DNA of 64,000 bases, taken from Tolypocladium sp. Sup5 PDA-1 (taxonomy: Eukaryota; Ascomycota; Sordariomycetes; Hypocreales; Ophiocordycipitaceae). Of this stretch, positions 59,779 through 64,000 are shown one piece after another. The position numbers were made by a program, and so were the translations under genes. The notes beneath the pieces were generated by a model. The model saw only the letters and a list, made by a program, of their open reading frames with translations, was not told where the DNA came from and ran no database searches. The DNA lies in NCBI GenBank assembly GCA_000750105.3, contig JPHH03000017.1:372001-436000 (forward strand), in the 5' to 3' direction. Numbering within the stretch: position 1 is the stretch's first letter; each line of letters starts with the position of its first letter.

Positions 59779-60633
59779 TGTGCCGCTTCGCTTCGCTTCG
59801 TCTTCTCGTCAGTCCCTCTTTGGGGTTTTGTAGAGGAGATGGTGATGGGAGGAGATTAGACGGAAGGACGGGGTGCCGCCGTTGGCGGTGGTGGTCGCCG
59901 TGCGTGAATGCACGTGGCCTTTGGCGATACAGTCCTTCACGCTGGCCAAGAGAGGGACGTGGCCGATGCGTTGTTTTAGTCTCGACACTCCCTTCTCGTA
60001 TTCAGATACGTGCGTTCAGCCGAGCCGCGACGCCAAACCATCCTCTACGGACTACGGAGTCTGAACTAATCATACGGGGTTACTAATGGTTCCGCATTGA
60101 TTGGAGTGGCTGCCAAGGACGGGGCACGTCAACTGCTCTTTTGGTCGTGATTGATGACAGCGACAGGGGGAGAAACTGTGCAAGACGAGGTTAACGCTGC
60201 CCGTTCATGCTTGCTTGGCTGGGGAGGCAGGGCCGGATTTAGACACGGCTGTTCGAGATGATTATTTTCCAACGACATAGTCCGTAGAGATCCTCTCTCT
60301 TCAGCCTGTTGACTGAGTCATGGAGCTGAGGGAGCATACGGTATCGATGGCCGTCACGGTGTTGAGCAGGTCTAGGGTAGGCTGCGGACCGGGAGTACTG
60401 ACAGACCCTCAGATTCCCGCCCCACGCCCTTCTGGACCCCGCAAGCCGATCTCGCCCGCAGTTTTGCTCTTGCTTGCACCATTTCTAGCTCAAAGCCCCT
60501 CCAAAATTTTCCTCCTCGTCCTCCTCATCCTCCCTCCCCCAAAAGCCTCACTTTGCCTACCTCGAGACTCCTCGCCCCAATCTGCTCTCGATACCCTCAA
60601 TCATCCCCCAGATACCCCCTCCAATCCGTCGCC
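59779..60633. promoter_or_regulatory. Divergent promoter, flavocytochrome / SHMT
   Basis: About 850 bases. A pyrimidine-rich tract (about 60490-60620), typical of strongly expressed fungal genes, leads to the SHMT start codon. TACGGACTA occurs at 60046-60054 and TAGTCCGTA at 60278-60286. Confidence 0.55.
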
Positions 60634-62271
60634 ATGTCTGCCGACTACGCCCTGTCCGCGTCTCACAAGGAGGTTCGTCTCGCTGCCCCGCATCGTGACG
60701 CTGCAGAGCTGTGCAGCTGACTCTTCCGTTTCTAGATGCTCGAGAAGTCTCTCCTCGACTCCGACCCCGAGGTCGCGGCCATCATGGTACGTCGTTGCTC
60801 ATCATATTGACCCCGCCATCCGATGCAGCTCCTGACAACATCTGCAGAAGGACGAGGTCCAGCGCCAGCGCGAGTCCATCGTTCTCATCGCCTCTGAGAA
60901 CATCACCTCCCGCGCCGTCTTCGACGCCCTCGGCTCCCCCATGTCCAACAAGTACTCTGAGGGCTACCCCGGTGCCCGCTACTACGGCGGCAACCAGCAC
61001 ATTGACCAGATCGAGCTGCTCTGCCAGAGGCGCGCCCTCGCGGCCTTCCACCTCGACTCCGAGAAGTGGGGTGTCAACGTCCAGTGCCTCTCCGGCAGCC
61101 CTGCCAACCTGCAGGTCTACCAGGCCATCATGCCCCCCCACGGCCGTCTCATGGGCCTCGACCTGCCCCACGGTGGCCATCTGAGCCACGGCTACCAGAC
61201 CCCCCAGCGAAAGTGAGCTCCCCTACCGCCCTCTCCCTCATCTCCAGGCTTCAATGGACTGGCAGCTAACTCGCCCGAAGGATCTCGGCCGTCTCCACCT
61301 ACTTCGAGACCATGCCCTACCGCGTCAACCTCGAGACCGGCATCATCGACTATGACCAGCTCGCCCAGAACGCCATCCTGTACCGCCCCAAGATCCTCGT
61401 CGCCGGTACCTCGGCCTACTGCCGCCTCATCGACTACAAGCGCATGCGCGAGATTGCCGACTCCGTCGGTGCCTACCTTGTCGTCGATATGGCTCACATT
61501 TCTGGTCTCGTCGCCGCCGAGGTCATCCCCACCCCCTTCAAGTACGCCGACGTCGTCACCACCACCACTCACAAGTCCCTTCGTGGCCCCCGTGGTGCCA
61601 TGATCTTCTTCCGCAAGGGCGTCCGCTCCGTCGACCCCAAGTCTGGCAAGGAGACCCTGTACGACCTTGAGAACCCCATCAACTTCTCCGTCTTCCCCGG
61701 CCATCAGGGCGGACCCCACAACCACACCATCACTGCCCTGGCTGTGGCGCTCAAGCAGGCTCAGACCCCCGAGTTCAAGGCCTACCAGGAGAATGTCGTC
61801 TCCAACGCCAAGGCCCTGGAGAACAAGTTCAAGGCTCTCGGCCACAAGCTCGTCGCCGACGGCACCGACAGCCACATGGTCCTCCTCGACCTCCGCCAGC
61901 ACAGCCTGGACGGCGCCCGTGTTGAGGCTGTCCTGGAACAGATCAACATTGCCTGCAACAAGAACTCCATCCCCGGCGACAAGAGCGCCCTGACCCCCTG
62001 CGGTATCCGCATCGGTACCCCCGCCATGAGCAGCCGTGGCTTCGGCGAGAAGGACTTTGAGCGCGTTGGTGACTACATTGACGAGAGCATCAAGATCTGC
62101 AAGGAGGTCCAGGCCTCTCTGCCCAAGGAGGCCAACAAGCTCAAGGACTTCAAGGCCAAGGTCGCCAGCGGCGAGATTGCCCGGATCAACGAGCTGCGGA
62201 AGGAGATTTCCGCCTGGACCAGCGCTTTCCCCCTCCCCGTTGAGGGCTGGCGCCTGGACGCTGGCATCTAA
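60634..62271 (+). CDS. SHM2: Serine hydroxymethyltransferase, cytosolic
   Basis: PLP enzyme that interconverts serine and tetrahydrofolate with glycine and 5,10-methylene-THF, the main one-carbon source for purine and thymidylate synthesis. Exons 60634-60672, 60736-60786, 60848-61212 and 61281-62271, with matching phases, encode 481 residues. There is no presequence, so it is the cytosolic form. Landmarks: ENITSRAVFDALGSPMSNKY, YPGARYYGGNQHID, SGSPANLQVY, GLDLPHGGHLSHGY, VVDMAHISGLVAA and the PLP lysine Lys250 in TTTTHKSLRGPRG. GTPAMSSRGF lies in the C-terminal domain. Codon use is strongly C-ending, a sign of high expression. The complementary strand is therefore open for about 400 codons, which is a shadow. 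Confidence 0.98.
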
Positions 62272-63540
62272 GCCAGCACAGCGGTATTCGATACAATGTG
62301 CGGGAGGATGTGTGAAGGATGGCCCTCGCGGAGCGCCATCTAGTTTGTGGGTAGCAAAAGGGAGGAAACAGCTCTGCATCCGCGGCATTTAACATGGATG
62401 AGGCAAATGGCGAATGTTCAACAACTTGCATTTCAACGGCTGGCGCACTTCTTTTTGATTGGCTTTGGTGGGGACAAAAGGGAAAGACGGGGAGTTTTTG
62501 AGGGGAATTCTGGGACAAGCTAAATACCTATCTATACGTGTCTGTTCATAGCTGAGGTGCTCAACGCTCCGAATGGGACAGGGCCTGCCTGCTTCAACAA
62601 GTCGGGCAGGCCATGACTTTCAAGTCTTACGTACGTGGCTCATTACTCGATGTGATATCACCTGCGATTTGATGCTTTCATTAACGGTTTGGAATTTGCT
62701 CCATCATCTGCTCATCTTGTTTCGCACTTCGGATCCAGGAAGTGCGCCATTGTCCACGACCTATCCCACCGCAGCGCCAAAAGCCGCAAAATCACCCATC
62801 CATCCATTCAACCATCCAACCCACCGCATCCGGTCCAAGCGACCCTTTGATATCTAGAGAAATAAAAGAGAAAAGTAAAAAACAAAAACAAAACGATGAT
62901 CTTTGCCCACAGCAGCATCGCATCGCTGCTCATCCCCTGCGCCGTGCCTCCGTTCCCGATCCACCACCACTGCGCACTGTAGCCAAATCCATGCCTTGAC
63001 CTCTTCTTTCCAAAGCGATATGAGAGAGCTGCCAAAAACGCGTGTGGCACAACCCAACCCGAGGTGCCAAAAAGGACTTTTGATGTGCTTCGCAGGACAC
63101 CGGGCCGCGACCATCCTGCCCGTCCCGTATCCAGTAACGCCGCATCGAAGCAGTGCGGTTTCTTTGCCATGGGGATGCTACAGAAGGGCCAAGAAGGTAA
63201 AGAAGAAGAAAAAAACACAGGAATCAAACCGAGAGTGTAGCTCGGAAAGGGGTATGCTGAAGAACAAGGAGCAGAATGAGAAAAAAGGAAAGTAAGGAAA
63301 TGCGTGCAAGTATGGAAAGAAAACAAATACACTAATCGAACAACTAATAGTCGACTCCCTCAACGTTACCAGGTGTCGCTTTTCATCCCCGAGGCTCTCC
63401 GATAACCGGTTCGAATGCTCTTTCGTCGGCCGCCGAGGGCCGCAACGCCAAAATCGTCATGTCTGTTGGCGTGTTCGCGTGGCTTTTATGTACATGTTGA
63501 TGGACGAGTCATCATTCCCGAAACGGAGGCGTCACTCCGC
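62272..63540. other. Convergent 3' intergenic region
   Basis: About 1.27 kb between SHMT (+) and the partial gene (-). It contains A-rich runs (62858-62893, 63195-63300) and no convincing gene. Confidence 0.6.
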
Positions 63541-64000
63541 CTACTGAGCAATGCTCTCCGGGCTCATCATGCCGACGGTGTCGTCCTTGTCGGTCTGGCT
63601 GGTGCCAGCCTGGCTCTGCATGCTATCGGTTCGCTCCATGCTGGCACCCAGCGCGAGCACGGCTGGGTTAGGAGGAGCCGTGCCATTGGGCAAGTTGCCG
63701 GCCTTCTTCTTGGCCGGCGTGTTGTTTGTCGAGCCCCCGCCCTTTTCGGGAGACGCGTTGGCCTTGGCTTCCGCGGCAGCGGCAGCGAGCTCCATCTTTT
63801 TCTTCTTCTTGGCGAGGGCCAGCTGCTCCTTGGGCGGACGCTTCTGGGCGGATATAATCTTGCCGCTGGCACCCAGGCGAGGACGGGGCTTCTTCTGCTT
63901 GACTGGGAGGTCTTCGTCCTCGACAAGAGGTTGGTCGCCATTAGCATGCAGCTTAGCAAGGAAAAAGTTCTTGACCAGTCCAATCTGGTCCTGTATATTT
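63541..64000 (-). CDS. C-terminal part of a Lys-rich nuclear protein (continues beyond the window)
   Basis: The frame is open from the window edge to TAG at 63541, about 152 residues. It begins with a helical segment (NIQDQIGLVKNFFLAKLHAN), then an EDEDLPVKQKKPRPRLG stretch, a basic KKKKK tract after PPKEQLALA, an Ala-rich helix and a Ser/Thr/Gly-rich tail ending DDTVGMMSPESIAQ. No complete domain is inside the window. Composition suggests a chromatin or transcription complex subunit. A SAGA Spt7-type C-terminus is one possibility I cannot confirm without the rest. Confidence 0.7.
   Translation of the reverse strand, partial: NIQDQIGLVKNFFLAKLHANGDQPLVEDEDLPVKQKKPRPRLGASGKIISAQKRPPKEQLALAKKKKKMELAAAAAEAKANASPEKGGGSTNNTPAKKKAGNLPNGTAPPNPAVLALGASMERTDSMQSQAGTSQTDKDDTVGMMSPESIAQ

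Noticed and set aside
61192..62388. 398-codon minus-strand frame opposite SHMT
   Set aside because: The strong C-ending codon bias of SHMT leaves the complement open. Gly/Val/Asp-rich with no domain.

Overview
The window is nuclear DNA of a filamentous ascomycete. The introns are short (about 42-130 nt) with GTRNGT donors, CTRAC branch sites and YAG acceptors. Coding regions are GC-rich at third positions, and the proteins look like Sordariomycetes, probably Hypocreales (Zn2Cys6 regulator, NoxA, Nab3, Mid2-like sensor). The order is inference from protein character and has not been tested by a search. I see no prophage, CRISPR array, rRNA or intact transposon.

Layout. 0.8-3.6 kb (-): Myb/SANT protein of the Reb1 type. 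4.2-6.1 kb (-): mitochondrial membrane P-loop ATPase. 7.1-11.8 kb (+): large low-complexity protein whose frame is broken by one TAG. 11.8-20.4 kb: long stretch with no convincing gene, dense in a short repeated motif. 20.5-22.8 kb (+): Zn2Cys6 transcription factor. 23.6-24.7 kb (-): microbial-type PARG-domain protein. 25.3-26.6 kb (-): disordered protein. 27.5-28.1 kb (-): Dabb protein. 30.4-30.6 kb (-): small GPI-type surface protein. 34.2-36.0 kb (-): MFS permease. 37.1-38.5 kb (-): Mid2-like wall sensor. 40.1-42.0 kb (-): NADPH oxidase NoxA. 44.6-45.6 kb (-): ubiquitin-conjugating enzyme Ubc4. 47.1-48.5 kb (-): mitochondrial glutaryl-CoA dehydrogenase. 50.4-50.9 kb (-): mitochondrial GGQ release-factor-like protein. 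51.6-54.2 kb (-): GMP synthase in 14 exons. 54.9-57.6 kb (+): Nab3-like RNA-binding protein. 57.9-59.8 kb (-): ferric-reductase-type flavocytochrome. 60.6-62.3 kb (+): cytosolic serine hydroxymethyltransferase. 63.5-64.0 kb (-): C-terminal end of a gene that runs off the window.

This is ordinary chromosomal housekeeping and cell-surface content, not a cluster. Loose themes are one-carbon and purine supply (SHMT, GMP synthase), membrane electron transfer (NoxA, ferric reductase), mitochondrial functions (ATPase, GCDH, GGQ protein) and cell wall or surface (Mid2-like, GPI protein). The most interesting signal is the 7.1-11.8 kb gene. An in-frame TAG at 8457-8459 interrupts about 1,550 codons that are otherwise open on both sides, and the A of the TAG sits in the loop of a perfect 5-bp hairpin. 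That is the configuration expected for sexual-stage A-to-I mRNA editing (UAG to UGG) in Sordariomycetes. The second signal is a family of short motifs (TACGGASTA and TACTTCGTAC) repeated far above chance in non-coding DNA only.
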